Assembly (NCBI GenBank): GCA_903875445.1
Contig: CAIQWD010000113.1
Coordinates: 62,001 to 126,000 of the forward strand
Length of the DNA stretch: 64,000 bases
Reading direction: 5' to 3'
From: an uncultured delta proteobacterium
Lineage (GTDB): Bacteria; Desulfobacterota; Desulfobulbia; Desulfobulbales; Desulfocapsaceae
The notes under the pieces are model-generated. The model searched no databases. It was not told the origin of the DNA and saw only the letters and a list, made by a program, of their open reading frames with translations. The stretch's first letter is position 1; each line of letters opens with the position of its first letter. Below, in pieces: positions 27,578-36,738 of the stretch. The translations under genes and the position numbers were made by a program.

Positions 27578-28744
27578 ATGCGTGAAAACAAAACGTTTCA
27601 AACCACCCAGGTTGGTTCCTGGCCGCGCTCCAAGGAGCTGCTGAAAATGCTGCGCGGCTACCAGAAGGGAACGGTCTCCCGTGCCGACTTCACTGCGGTT
27701 GCCGAAAATGAGATCCGCCGGACCGTGGCCCTGCAGGAACAGGCCGGCCTTGATATCGTCGTCGATGGCGAACACCGCCGGGAGAGCTTCTATGCCTTTA
27801 TCACCGAGAAAGTGGCCGGCACAAAGTTGATGTCGCTTGCCGATATGCTCGATTTCGTCGAGAATAAGGCGGAATTCGAAGAGATGCTGCGGACCATGGA
27901 TATGCCGGCCTCAGCGGTCAAAAACCCGACCTGCATCGGCAAACTTTCCCGGCGCGAGCCGCTGGCACTGGGCGATTTGCACTTTCTCAGGACCATTACC
28001 GCAAAGCCTGTAAAAATCACCCTGCCCGGCCCCTATCTCCTGACCCGGTCGATGTGGGTAGGCGCCTTGACCCGCAAGGCTTACCGGAATCATCAGAAGA
28101 TGGCCGACGACATTGTCAGGATTCTCCGCGACGAGCTGCTCGATCTGCGGGATGCCGGCTGCGACTTTGTCCAATTCGACGAACCGGTGCTGACCGAGGT
28201 GGTCATGTCGGAGGACTGTGAGCGGCGCACCTTCATGTGAGCAACCCTTGCCACCCGCCGGGATGCGGGTAAAGAACTGCAATTCGCCGCCGACCTGATC
28301 AACCGAATCGTCAAAGGTGTGGACGGAATCCGCATCGGCGTCCATATCTGTCGCGGCAACTGGTCGAAACAGGAAGAGGTGCTGTTGAAAGGTGACTACG
28401 CCCGCCTTCTCCCCGCCCTGGAGCCTATGAAGATCGACCAATTTGTCCTGGAATATGCCACACCCCGGGCTGGAGATATCGATGTGGTCGGCAAAAGACT
28501 CTCCGATCGTGAGTTGGGGTTAGGCGTCGTCAACCCGCGTACCGATGAAGTCGAGTCGGTTGAGACGATCGTCGCCAAGGCGGAAAAAGCCCTTGAATAT
28601 TATCGTCCGGAACAGCTCTTTCTCAATACCGATTGCGGCTTCGGTTGTTTCTCCAGCCGCTCGGTCAATGTCGAGGAAGTGGCATATAAGAAACTCTGCG
28701 CGATTGTCGAAGCGGCGAAATGTTTAAGAAAAAGGTATTGCTGA
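27578..28744 (+). CDS. Core-MetE-type methyltransferase with candidate selenocysteine at residue 221
   Basis: The frame runs 388 codons if the UGA at 28238-28240 is read as selenocysteine; both parts are in the same frame and together make one complete core MetE domain. The first part has the N-terminal TQVGSWPRS, GEHRRESFY and FVQFDEPV motifs. The second carries the zinc site: His256 and Cys258 (VHICRGNW), Glu292 (VLEYA) and Cys353 (NTDCGFG). The folate/N-terminal half of full MetE is missing, as in corrinoid-dependent methionine synthases. A SECIS-like hairpin follows the UGA. The probable role is methyl transfer from the corrinoid protein to a thiol. The alternative is a recent nonsense mutation. 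Confidence 0.75.
28253..28270 (+). promoter_or_regulatory. Candidate bacterial SECIS hairpin in the MetE-like gene
   Basis: ACCCGC (28253-28258) pairs perfectly with GCGGGT (28265-28270) around a six-base loop CGGGAT. A G lies at the second loop position, 20 bases after the UGA at 28238-28240. The known bacterial SECIS rules (short stem, G in the first two loop bases, roughly 16-37 bases after the UGA) are met. The selD hairpin in this window has nearly the same spacing. Confidence 0.65.
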
Positions 28745-28801
28745 CAATTCTCCTTAGCTTCCTTGACGGGCAGCTGCTTTTCGGCACCTGAAACGTTGAC
28801 A

Positions 28802-30025
28802 ATGAAGATACTTCATCTGATCAGTCAGCATCCGGAAAGCACCGGCAGTGGATTTTATCTGCAGAACATCATCCGTCAGGCGGCGGCTGCCGGTCATCGC
28901 AATTTTCTCATCGCCGGCAGCAGCGGAGACAGGGTGCCGGATATTCCGGGAATTGATCGAGACTGCTGTCGCTTCATCCGCTTTGCCGACGGCGATCTGA
29001 ACTTTGCCATTCCCGGCATGAGCAATGTCATGCCCTATCTCAGCTCCCGCTTTGATACCCTGACCGTAGATCAGCTGAGCGCCTATGAAAGGGCCTTTGC
29101 CGAGACAATCCGCCGCACCGCCTTGGAGTTTTCGCCCGATATCCTGCACAGCCACCATCTCTGGCTGGTAAGTTCGGTTGCCCGGAGGGTGTTGCCGGAT
29201 ATCCCCATGGTGACCTCCTGCCACTCCACCGACCTGCGGCAATTTGTGCAGTGTCCGCATCTACGCGAAAGAGTCTTGCCCGACTGTCTGAAAATAAACC
29301 GGGTGTTGGCCCTCAGCCGGGATCAGCGGGACAAGATTAAGGAGATCTACGGCATAAACGACCAGCGCATAGATATTGTCGGTGGCGGATATGACGATGA
29401 TCTCTTCCTCACCGGCCGAAAACCGCATGCACCGCCAATCCACCTCCTCTATGCCGGAAAGCTGAGCCTGGCCAAGGGGGTTGACTGGCTGCTTCGCACC
29501 TTCACCGATCTGGAAGACCCGCGACTGCACCTGCACCTGGCCGGTTCCGGGTCCGGCGAGGAAGCGCGGCTCTGTTTGCATCTGGCCGAGCAGGCAGGTG
29601 GCCAGGTAACAGTCCATGGCCGGATAAACCAACAAGAACTCGCCCGGCTCATGGGGCTCTGCCATATCTTTATCCTGCCATCATTTTATGAAGGGCTGCC
29701 GCTGGTTCTACTCGAAGCCCTCGCCACAGGTTGTCGAATTATTGCCGGCGATTTGCCGGGTTGCCGGGAATTGTTGGGGAAGGCGGGTCCCGATCTGGTG
29801 CACTTTGTCGATCTGCCGGCTCTGTCGACCATTGACCGACCCGACCCGAAGGATTGGGATATACTGCAGATAAGGCTTGCGGCAGCCATTACCGACATGG
29901 CGGATCGGGTGCGGATCGCCCCGTCTCCGGCACCGGCGGAAATTACCGGAATCACCTCTGCCTTTAGCTGGCAGGCGGTTTTTGCTAGGATTGTCAGGTC
30001 CTACGAGAAGGCGATGGCGGATTGA
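28802..30025 (+). CDS. GT4-family glycosyltransferase
   Basis: This 407-aa GT-B glycosyltransferase starts MKILHLISQHPESTG. It has an N-terminal acceptor domain with SHHLWLVSS and a C-terminal GT4 donor domain with LLYAGKLSLAKGVDWLL and the E-x7-E type motif in PSFYEGLPLVLLEALATG. The acceptor and sugar are unknown; exported polysaccharide or LPS synthesis is likely. It ends 25 bases inside the converging phosphatase gene. Confidence 0.88.
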   Translation: MKILHLISQHPESTGSGFYLQNIIRQAAAAGHRNFLIAGSSGDRVPDIPGIDRDCCRFIRFADGDLNFAIPGMSNVMPYLSSRFDTLTVDQLSAYERAFAETIRRTALEFSPDILHSHHLWLVSSVARRVLPDIPMVTSCHSTDLRQFVQCPHLRERVLPDCLKINRVLALSRDQRDKIKEIYGINDQRIDIVGGGYDDDLFLTGRKPHAPPIHLLYAGKLSLAKGVDWLLRTFTDLEDPRLHLHLAGSGSGEEARLCLHLAEQAGGQVTVHGRINQQELARLMGLCHIFILPSFYEGLPLVLLEALATGCRIIAGDLPGCRELLGKAGPDLVHFVDLPALSTIDRPDPKDWDILQIRLAAAITDMADRVRIAPSPAPAEITGITSAFSWQAVFARIVRSYEKAMAD

Positions 30026-30897
30026 GGGCTGCTGTGTAGGCGGATGGCCACGGCGGCTATGTCGTCGTGTTGCTTGAAGCGGGGAAATTTCCGACAGGTA
30101 GGATCTTCTTGCTGCAACTGACGGATGTGATTACGAACGGCCTGAAGACCCCCCGCACGATAGAAGTCAATCAGGCAATGCCAGTCGTCGCCTTCCAGGG
30201 GATGTTCCTTTGGCGGAAAGAGTCCGTCGGTGAACAACAGGATATCGCTCACTCCCGCCAGCTCATGGTAGCCGTGGCGAAGAAAGTTCACCGCCTCCGG
30301 CTCCCCGTTCAACACCCCGTAGCGAACATTCATCTGCAGTCGTACCCGGTGTATCTGGTCGGCGAGGAGGTCGTGGATGGTGGTCGCCGGCGTCACGGGT
30401 GTATTCTTCCACAGGTGCAAGGTGTCCCGGTCGATATCGCTTGCCGGTGTGACCAGACGGTAACCGCCGTCGTCCTGCAGGAGCAGGATCAGGGCGTCGC
30501 CGGTCTGACAGAATTCGAAGCGATCCTCTGCCAGGCGGATTACCGCAAGGCTGGTCGACCACAGCCGGTGCCGCTCGGTTATTGTAACATTTTCGCCGAG
30601 CAGCCTATGGCGGATGCGATGGTTGGCCATGCCGGCCAGGTGCGCCAGGCCGCCATGTTCTTCCTGAAAGGTGCGAGCGGCGATGCGGGCGGCGAGCAGT
30701 CCGCCGGTCAGGCCACCGGCGAATCTGCGTTTGTCGAGACTTGTCGCGCCGTCAAAGACGCCGAACAGGTCGTCGGCCTGCAGGAGTACATCCTCATTCA
30801 GCTCGCCGCTGCCTTTTTCCAGCAGCGTTTCCACGGCATAGTGAGGAATGGCCGGGTAGGGCCGGGAAAGAGTAAATTGTTCGGTTGAAAGATACAT
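30001..30897 (-). CDS. PP2C-like protein phosphatase
   Basis: This 298-aa cytoplasmic protein has the PP2C pattern in degenerate form: GELNEDVLL, VFDGATSLDKRRFAGG, a central FCQTGDALILLL and a C-terminal FTDGLF...HDDIAAVAI. The metal-binding aspartates of PP2C (DG and D near the end) are kept. It converges on the GT4 gene. It could act on the Ser/Thr kinase encoded 5 kb away, though that kinase has its own PP2C neighbour. Confidence 0.72.
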   Translation of the reverse strand: MYLSTEQFTLSRPYPAIPHYAVETLLEKGSGELNEDVLLQADDLFGVFDGATSLDKRRFAGGLTGGLLAARIAARTFQEEHGGLAHLAGMANHRIRHRLLGENVTITERHRLWSTSLAVIRLAEDRFEFCQTGDALILLLQDDGGYRLVTPASDIDRDTLHLWKNTPVTPATTIHDLLADQIHRVRLQMNVRYGVLNGEPEAVNFLRHGYHELAGVSDILLFTDGLFPPKEHPLEGDDWHCLIDFYRAGGLQAVRNHIRQLQQEDPTCRKFPRFKQHDDIAAVAIRLHSSPQSAIAFS

Positions 30898-31041
30898 AGG
30901 CCTCTTCTAGGTTCGCTAAACTGATGTGCAGCAGTATAATAAGCGCCGAGGATATTACAAATTGCTTGTTCCTATTGATATGGCGGCAAGCGATAGGTTC
31001 ATTCTATACTGGCGGGACGGTCGCCGGAACACGGGGACGAA

Positions 31042-32097
31042 GTGACTGAAATTCTGCGTAATCCCAGCGAAAATACATGGGACACCTATGCTTGTATAAA
31101 CAGTGCTGCCACCTTTTCCCATCGCTTCACCTGGGGGGAAAGCCTTGGCTCCGCTTATCGGATACCTGTCTTCCGCTTGGCGGCCAAGCGTTGTTCCGGC
31201 GATCAATCCCTGGTCGGCATTCTTCCCCTCATGCTCTTTGCCGCCCCGGACCGGGCCGTGCGCCTGATCTCTCTGCCCTATACCGATGCCACCGGCATCG
31301 TCGCCGACGATGCGACAACCGGCACAAAGCTGCTGGCCGCCGCCCTCGATCTGGCGGATGAACTCGGCGCGGTGCATGTTGAACTGCGTCAGGCCGGAAG
31401 TCCAATTTTTCATGGCCTAACGGAGAATTTCGGCAAGCATTGGAGCCATGCCGCCCATACCTTTAAGACCGGTCTGCGGCGCTACTTGCCCGAATCACCC
31501 GACGAACTCTGGTCCCTTCTGCCTGCCAAGGTCCGCAACCAGGTGCGCAAGGCCCGCAGGTGCGGCTGCACGGTTCGCATCGGCGGGTCGGAATGCGTGG
31601 AGGATTTTTATGCGGTGTTCTCGGAGAACATGCGGGACCTCGGTTCACCGGTGCATGCGCCGGACCTTTTCCGCCTGTTGCTGCGTGAACAGTCACTTGG
31701 CTCGCGGGTGGTCGTGGTGTCGCTTGCGGCAAGGCCTGTTGCTGCCGCCATCGTTTTTGCCGATGCTGCCGTTCTCTACAATCCCTGGGCCTCGTCACTG
31801 CGCTGCTTTCGGCCATTCTCGGCAAATATGCTTTTATACTGGGCCATGCTGGAGCTTGCCGTGAGCGGCGGTTGCCGCTGGTTCGATTTCGGCCGCTCCT
31901 CCCCGGATGCCACTACCTGCCGCTTCAAACGGCAATGGGGGGCAGACCTACAGCCGCTTGTCTGGCATGTTTTTTCCCGTAAGCCGCACAGCTGGGATCC
32001 CCGTTCGGAAACCCTGGTTGATGAAAGCTGGAAGTCCCTCGATCTTGCCATTTCCCGCCGCGACGGCCCGGCCCGCCGGCGCTGGATCAGCCTTTGA
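31042..32097 (+). CDS. FemAB-like acyltransferase (GNAT fold)
   Basis: This 351-aa protein starts at a GTG with a GGGGA site upstream. It shows the FemAB pattern seen in PEP-CTERM/exosortase-linked loci: LISLPYTDATGIV, a KVRNQVRKARR basic helix, FYAVFSENMRDLGSPV, and WFDFGRSSPDATTCRFKRQWG near the end. FemAB-type enzymes transfer amino acids or acyl groups during envelope or polysaccharide synthesis. It is followed after 11 bases by a deacetylase-like gene. Confidence 0.78.
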   Translation: MTEILRNPSENTWDTYACINSAATFSHRFTWGESLGSAYRIPVFRLAAKRCSGDQSLVGILPLMLFAAPDRAVRLISLPYTDATGIVADDATTGTKLLAAALDLADELGAVHVELRQAGSPIFHGLTENFGKHWSHAAHTFKTGLRRYLPESPDELWSLLPAKVRNQVRKARRCGCTVRIGGSECVEDFYAVFSENMRDLGSPVHAPDLFRLLLREQSLGSRVVVVSLAARPVAAAIVFADAAVLYNPWASSLRCFRPFSANMLLYWAMLELAVSGGCRWFDFGRSSPDATTCRFKRQWGADLQPLVWHVFSRKPHSWDPRSETLVDESWKSLDLAISRRDGPARRRWISL

Positions 32098-32108
32098 GAG
32101 GCCCTGCC

Positions 32109-33281
32109 ATGCAAGTTGCCGTGAATAATCTTGTTGTTTCCCTGCCGATGCCGATCTTTGTCATCGTCGAGGATGTCGGCTGGTGGCAGGGGGCGGATGG
32201 CTCGGCGTACAATGAGCCCTTTCGCAACCGCTTTCCCCGCCGCCATTGTCTGGAGGATTACCGGGCCCTGGTCCGGCTGGCCAAGCGCCTGAAGATGCGC
32301 CTCGCCTTGGGCATGGTCCTTGGCGAATGGGACCCTGACAACCTTTTACAAGACGTTGTCGGCGCTACCTGGATGGGGAAGTCCTGGGACAACCGGCGCA
32401 ATCGGGGGCCATGGCTTGACGAGTCCGGGCAATTTCTGCGCGATAATAACGACTGGCTGGAAATTGCCTGCCACGGCCTCTGCCATGAATTCTGGCGGGA
32501 TGGCCGGATGGAGCGTTCCGAGTTCCATGACCAAAACTGCCGGATGCGCCCCGGCGACATCGTCGGAAGTCACCTCGATGCCTTTGCAAAGCTCCTTGCC
32601 GCCTATAACCTGCCGGGCTTTCCTCGGCTGTTTCTGCCGCCGGCCTTATTGCACAGTTTCGGCAACGGCGAAGATTCCATGCAGGCCCTTCTCCATGAGT
32701 ACGGCATCCGCTACGTGGTCACCGTCTTTTCCAGGGCGCGTGGGTATTGCCAACACCGGCATGAAAAAATTACCTGGGAATGCGGCGTCGGTCTTTTGGA
32801 GCGCGGCCTTTCCCCGGTGCCCTGGCATGCGGTCGCCGCCACTCCTGTCTGGGATTTCGGCAACCCCATCCTGCCGTTGCATTGGGGCAATCTCCTCCAT
32901 CCCGATCCGGAACAAAATTTTCTAATCGTCGATGCCTGGGCGGAGATGCTGGAAAAACGAGCGAGCACCCAGGAATATGTGGTGGCCGCCGACTTTTCTT
33001 CCTGCTGGGAGCAGGCTGCGGCCTACCATCTGGTAAGACTAACCGCAGGTGATCGGAAAATCACCCTTGATCTTGGCAGGCTTCTACACGTTCCCGGATG
33101 CAAGGGTTCCCTTATTGTTAAAATCCACTGTCCCCCCGACCTTCTTTGGCAATGCCGCGGCGGACAGGTGCTGTCCTGTCAAAGTGATTCCGCCGAAATT
33201 GCGACCGTTGTTCTTCGTCCCCTGCCAGGACAACATTTGCTGGAGATCTTTGCGAATTCGGAGGATTCAGGGACAACGTAG
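32109..33281 (+). CDS. Polysaccharide-deacetylase-like protein
   Basis: This 390-aa protein begins with a segment containing VIVEDVGWW and later EIACHGLCHEFW, which fit the metal-binding D and H-x3-H parts of NodB-type deacetylases. A C-terminal beta-rich domain of about 100 residues follows. No signal peptide is evident. The pair with the FemAB-like gene suggests a role in envelope glycan synthesis. The family match is partial. Confidence 0.58.
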   Translation: MQVAVNNLVVSLPMPIFVIVEDVGWWQGADGSAYNEPFRNRFPRRHCLEDYRALVRLAKRLKMRLALGMVLGEWDPDNLLQDVVGATWMGKSWDNRRNRGPWLDESGQFLRDNNDWLEIACHGLCHEFWRDGRMERSEFHDQNCRMRPGDIVGSHLDAFAKLLAAYNLPGFPRLFLPPALLHSFGNGEDSMQALLHEYGIRYVVTVFSRARGYCQHRHEKITWECGVGLLERGLSPVPWHAVAATPVWDFGNPILPLHWGNLLHPDPEQNFLIVDAWAEMLEKRASTQEYVVAADFSSCWEQAAAYHLVRLTAGDRKITLDLGRLLHVPGCKGSLIVKIHCPPDLLWQCRGGQVLSCQSDSAEIATVVLRPLPGQHLLEIFANSEDSGTT

Positions 33282-33373
33282 TTTTTGGAGATGGATGGGA
33301 AGAATTAAATGCATTCCGGCAGGCTGAAGGGTATAAGATGTGATACGAAATCGATATTTGAAGGATACAAAAT

Positions 33374-33913
33374 ATGTTTGTGAAAGTTTGCGGCCTCAAA
33401 ACCATTGAGCAGATAGACAAGGCAATCGAGTACGGCTATGACGCAATCGGTGTCGTCACTTACCCGAAAAGTAAGAGGTTTGTTCCTCCTGATGAGGCTG
33501 CCAAACTTGCTGCCTATGCGAAAGGAAAGGTAGACACCTTTGTTGTCGGACTGCAATACAGCGATGTCAAAGAAGCTGCATATGCATTTGATTATATCCA
33601 AATATATGAGGCTGAGCCGCTGCCGAACCTTGCTCTTGCCGGAAAGGAAATGCCTCCGGAAGGACTCCTCTATCGGTATTTCGTCTATGATGCCAGCGTC
33701 GGCAGTGGCGTATTCGGTCCGTTTCCGGATTGGTTGAAAGGCATAGCGGCGAAGCTGATCGTCGCAGGGGGGCTCACTAAAGACAATGTCTGCACGGTGA
33801 TCAGGGAGCTAAGGCCGTTTGGGGTTGATGTGTCGAGCGGGGTGGAAAAAGATGGGGTTAAGGATTTCCGCTTAATGAAGGAATTTGTCGGGGCAGTGAG
33901 AAGCTGCAGCTGA
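33374..33913 (+). CDS. trpF: Phosphoribosylanthranilate isomerase-like protein
   Basis: This 179-aa beta/alpha-barrel protein has the TrpF motifs VKVCGLKT, GVVTYPKSKR, an AGGLTKDN phosphate loop and the C-terminal FGVDVSSGVE. It is somewhat shorter than the usual ~200-aa enzyme. AAGGA lies nine bases before the start. No other tryptophan genes are adjacent, so it may be a paralogue with a different isomerase role. Confidence 0.82.
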   Translation: MFVKVCGLKTIEQIDKAIEYGYDAIGVVTYPKSKRFVPPDEAAKLAAYAKGKVDTFVVGLQYSDVKEAAYAFDYIQIYEAEPLPNLALAGKEMPPEGLLYRYFVYDASVGSGVFGPFPDWLKGIAAKLIVAGGLTKDNVCTVIRELRPFGVDVSSGVEKDGVKDFRLMKEFVGAVRSCS

Positions 33914-34161
33914 TGCTTGTACGGCATGGTGGTACCTCTCTGTCATCCAATCCCATTTATTGTCAGGTTGGAGTCCGGCCGAAGGAGGTACAACTTCTTT
34001 CGGCCATTGCCCAGTTGACTTTTCCCGTCCTTTCTGTAACATACTTGCATGCCGGAACAATTGGTGATTTTCATCTTCCCGGCCTTTGAATGGGGCAGGC
34101 CGCAAGCCGGCGCTCACCCCCACGATTTTCCCAAGACGACCATGTGCCAGGAGGACCGCCA

Positions 34162-34635
34162 ATGCCGATACTTACCCTACGATTCAGAGACGTCAAATTC
34201 CGTGATTACCCTATTGCAGCCGGGCAAACCTTGACCATCGGACGAAAACACAGCAATGACATTGTCATCGACAACCTTGAGGTCTCCGGTAATCACGCCC
34301 GTATTGAATCGGTCGCGACGACCTTTGTACTGAGGGATCTGGGCAGCACCAACGGCACCTTTGTCAATGACCAACAGGTTACCCTGCATAATCTTCGACA
34401 TAACGATGTCATTCTGATAGGCAAACACAAACTGACCTTCGAACACCCGGAGAGTATCAAAGCCGGCTTCGGTGCCCAGGAAGATTACGATGTCGCCAAG
34501 ACCCGGATTCTTAATACCAACGCCTACCGGGACATGACCCAGCCTCCCGATGGGTCGCAAAAAGGCGAGAAGATGACCGATCCGCTGCAAGGGCAATCGT
34601 TTTTTTCCCGATTGCTGAAAAAACTATTTGGCTGA
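34162..34635 (+). CDS. FHA-domain protein
   Basis: The start at 34162 has AGGAGG upstream. The 157-aa protein has an N-terminal FHA domain (about 5-95) with GRKHSNDIVID, VSGNHARIE and GSTNGTFVN, the phosphothreonine-binding loop motifs. The C-terminal tail contains KTRILNT, a plausible phospho-acceptor region. It converges with the Ser/Thr kinase gene (12-base overlap) and very probably is a partner or substrate of it. Confidence 0.92.
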   Translation: MPILTLRFRDVKFRDYPIAAGQTLTIGRKHSNDIVIDNLEVSGNHARIESVATTFVLRDLGSTNGTFVNDQQVTLHNLRHNDVILIGKHKLTFEHPESIKAGFGAQEDYDVAKTRILNTNAYRDMTQPPDGSQKGEKMTDPLQGQSFFSRLLKKLFG

Positions 34636-36612
34636 TTCTTTTTTGGGGAGAGTTTCGTCGTCGGCTCTTGCCGGAGTGTTGTCGTTAAAGGATTTTTCAA
34701 TGCTTTTGATAAAGATCTCCGGTTTGCTTCTCAACAGGTCTTGCTGCAATTCCAACAGGCGCTTGTTCTGCGGATTGACGGTCAGTCCCTGGCGGACGTA
34801 GGTTCTCGTGCTCGGCAGCCGCATTTCCCGGAAGGCATTCTCCGCCATGTCGGCGTATTTTTCGGAAATTTTTGCAAAACCCAGCATCGCCACCGTATTC
34901 TGCGGCTCAAGCTCAAGGATCTCGTGGTAGAATTTATAGGCGTTATCCTCCTCCGGAGTCGTCAGGTCGTTTCTCTCCATCGCCTGCTCCGCCTTGACGG
35001 CCAGCGACTGAATCATCTTCTGTTGCTGCTCCCCGACCACTCCCTGCAGCGAGAGAAAACGGTTATCTTTCGGCGCATTGAACAATCCCTTGGCGGCATT
35101 TTTCTGCGTCTGGGGGAAATTACCGCCTTTCATTGCCTCCTCCGTTTCATTCCGCTGATATTCGCCGATACGGGCGATACCGGCCCGGGCTTCCCAGTGG
35201 TCCGGCTGCGTCTCCTGAACCCTGTGATAGAGGCTGAGGGCGGTTTCCAGGTCGGAGGTGGTGGGCTGCTTCTTGCCGAGGACCTCCTCCGCCTGTTCGA
35301 GAAGTCTGTTGATCTCATCCTGCGGCGGTTCCTGCTGCTCAGGCGGCAACTGCGACAACACCGGTGTTGATGTCGGCGGCGGTACCTCTGCCGGAGGTGT
35401 TTCCTTGGCCTGGATGGCGCTTTCCACCGAAACCTGTGGGGGTGCGGGAACGCCTTGCCCCCGGTCTGTCCTGAAGTGCAACCACATGAAGAAAATAACT
35501 GCGAAAAGGGTGCAGACGCCCGCGGTGGCCAGCAGTTTAACGCTGCCTGGACGGCTGGGTGGCGGAGGTTGCGCCCGGGTCTGCAGGAGCACCGTCGCTT
35601 CCACCGGTTCTTCCGAATTGCCATGGAGGTCTCTTGCCCCTGTTGTCTCCCCGGCAGCGGGACTCTTCATCCCGGTCACCGGTTGGCCCTCAAACAACCG
35701 GCGCATATAGCCTTCAAGCAGATGGGCACTTGGTCGGCTCTCAATACTGAAGAGAACCTCCTCGATATCAAAGAGCATCAGGGCGCACCCTTGGTACCGC
35801 TCGCTCACGTCTTTTGCCAGGGCCTTGTCGAGGATCGCGTAGAGCGGCGGCGGCAGGCCGGGTCGCACCGCATCCAGCCTTTCATATTCCACCCCCATGC
35901 ACTTGCGGATCAGCGTCGCCGTATCGCCGCTGTACATCCGTTTGCCGCTGAGCATCTCATAGAGCAGGATGCCGATGGCAAAGATATCCGACCGGTGGTC
36001 CACCTTTTCAGCGGTGAGTTGCTCCGGCGACATGTAAGAAATCTTGCCTTTTGCCACCCCCACCTTGGTCTTGTTATCGAAGAGGTCCGCCCGGGCAATC
36101 CCGAAATCGATGATTTTCACCCGGCCCTCGGAGGTGATGAACACGTTCTGCGGGCTGAGATCCCGGTGGATGAGATGCAGCGGTTGCAGGTGTTGATCTT
36201 TCAGGGCATGGGCATATTCCATGCCCTCAAGAATTTTGGCGGTGATAAACAGGGCCTGAGCGATCCCCAAGGGGAGATTCAGCTCTTTTGCCCGCTGGAT
36301 GACGGTATGCAGATCCTTGCCGATGAGGTATTCCATGGCGATGAAATAGCTGCCGTCAAGTTCGCCGAAGTCGTAGGTCTGGGCGATATTCTCGTGCTGC
36401 AGGAGGGCGGCGAGCTTGGCCTCGGCGATAAAATGGGAGACGATCTCGGGATCCCGGGCAAACTGGGGAAAAAGCTTTTTGATAACGACCAGCTTCTCAA
36501 AGCCTTCCGCGCCCGACAATTTGCCTTTGAACACCTCGGCCATGCCTCCCACGCCAAGGAGATCGAGCAGCGTATATTTATTGCCGAGTTTCTGTAATGA
36601 GTCACTGGTCAT
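34624..36612 (-). CDS. Ser/Thr protein kinase, membrane-anchored
   Basis: This 662-aa protein has a kinase domain (about 10-270, with GVGGMAEVFKG, the VIKK lysine, HRDLSPQNVFI catalytic loop and DFGIA), a Pro-rich linker, one membrane helix (about 365-385, TAGVCTLFAVIFFMWLHF) and a C-terminal region with TPR-like repeats containing FPQTQKNAAKGL. The start at 36612 removes an unsupported 21-residue extension. It is divergent from the PP2C gene at 36739 and convergent with the FHA gene, forming a signalling set. Confidence 0.92.
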   Translation of the reverse strand: MTSDSLQKLGNKYTLLDLLGVGGMAEVFKGKLSGAEGFEKLVVIKKLFPQFARDPEIVSHFIAEAKLAALLQHENIAQTYDFGELDGSYFIAMEYLIGKDLHTVIQRAKELNLPLGIAQALFITAKILEGMEYAHALKDQHLQPLHLIHRDLSPQNVFITSEGRVKIIDFGIARADLFDNKTKVGVAKGKISYMSPEQLTAEKVDHRSDIFAIGILLYEMLSGKRMYSGDTATLIRKCMGVEYERLDAVRPGLPPPLYAILDKALAKDVSERYQGCALMLFDIEEVLFSIESRPSAHLLEGYMRRLFEGQPVTGMKSPAAGETTGARDLHGNSEEPVEATVLLQTRAQPPPPSRPGSVKLLATAGVCTLFAVIFFMWLHFRTDRGQGVPAPPQVSVESAIQAKETPPAEVPPPTSTPVLSQLPPEQQEPPQDEINRLLEQAEEVLGKKQPTTSDLETALSLYHRVQETQPDHWEARAGIARIGEYQRNETEEAMKGGNFPQTQKNAAKGLFNAPKDNRFLSLQGVVGEQQQKMIQSLAVKAEQAMERNDLTTPEEDNAYKFYHEILELEPQNTVAMLGFAKISEKYADMAENAFREMRLPSTRTYVRQGLTVNPQNKRLLELQQDLLRSKPEIFIKSIEKSFNDNTPARADDETLPKKESAK

Positions 36613-36738
36613 TGACACAATTCCACAGGTCTTGAATAAAATTTGCCTTTCTTTCCTCGCATCGAAGCATTCCACCGACTATAATAACACAATCACTTCG
36701 ATTTTCGAGGAGCATCTTCATCGCCCAAGAATAACAAC

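Noticed and set aside
28241-28744. Separate short gene starting at the GTG at 28319
   Set aside because: It is in the same frame as the upstream part, begins inside a conserved MetE strand and has no ribosome site, so one gene read through UGA is more likely.
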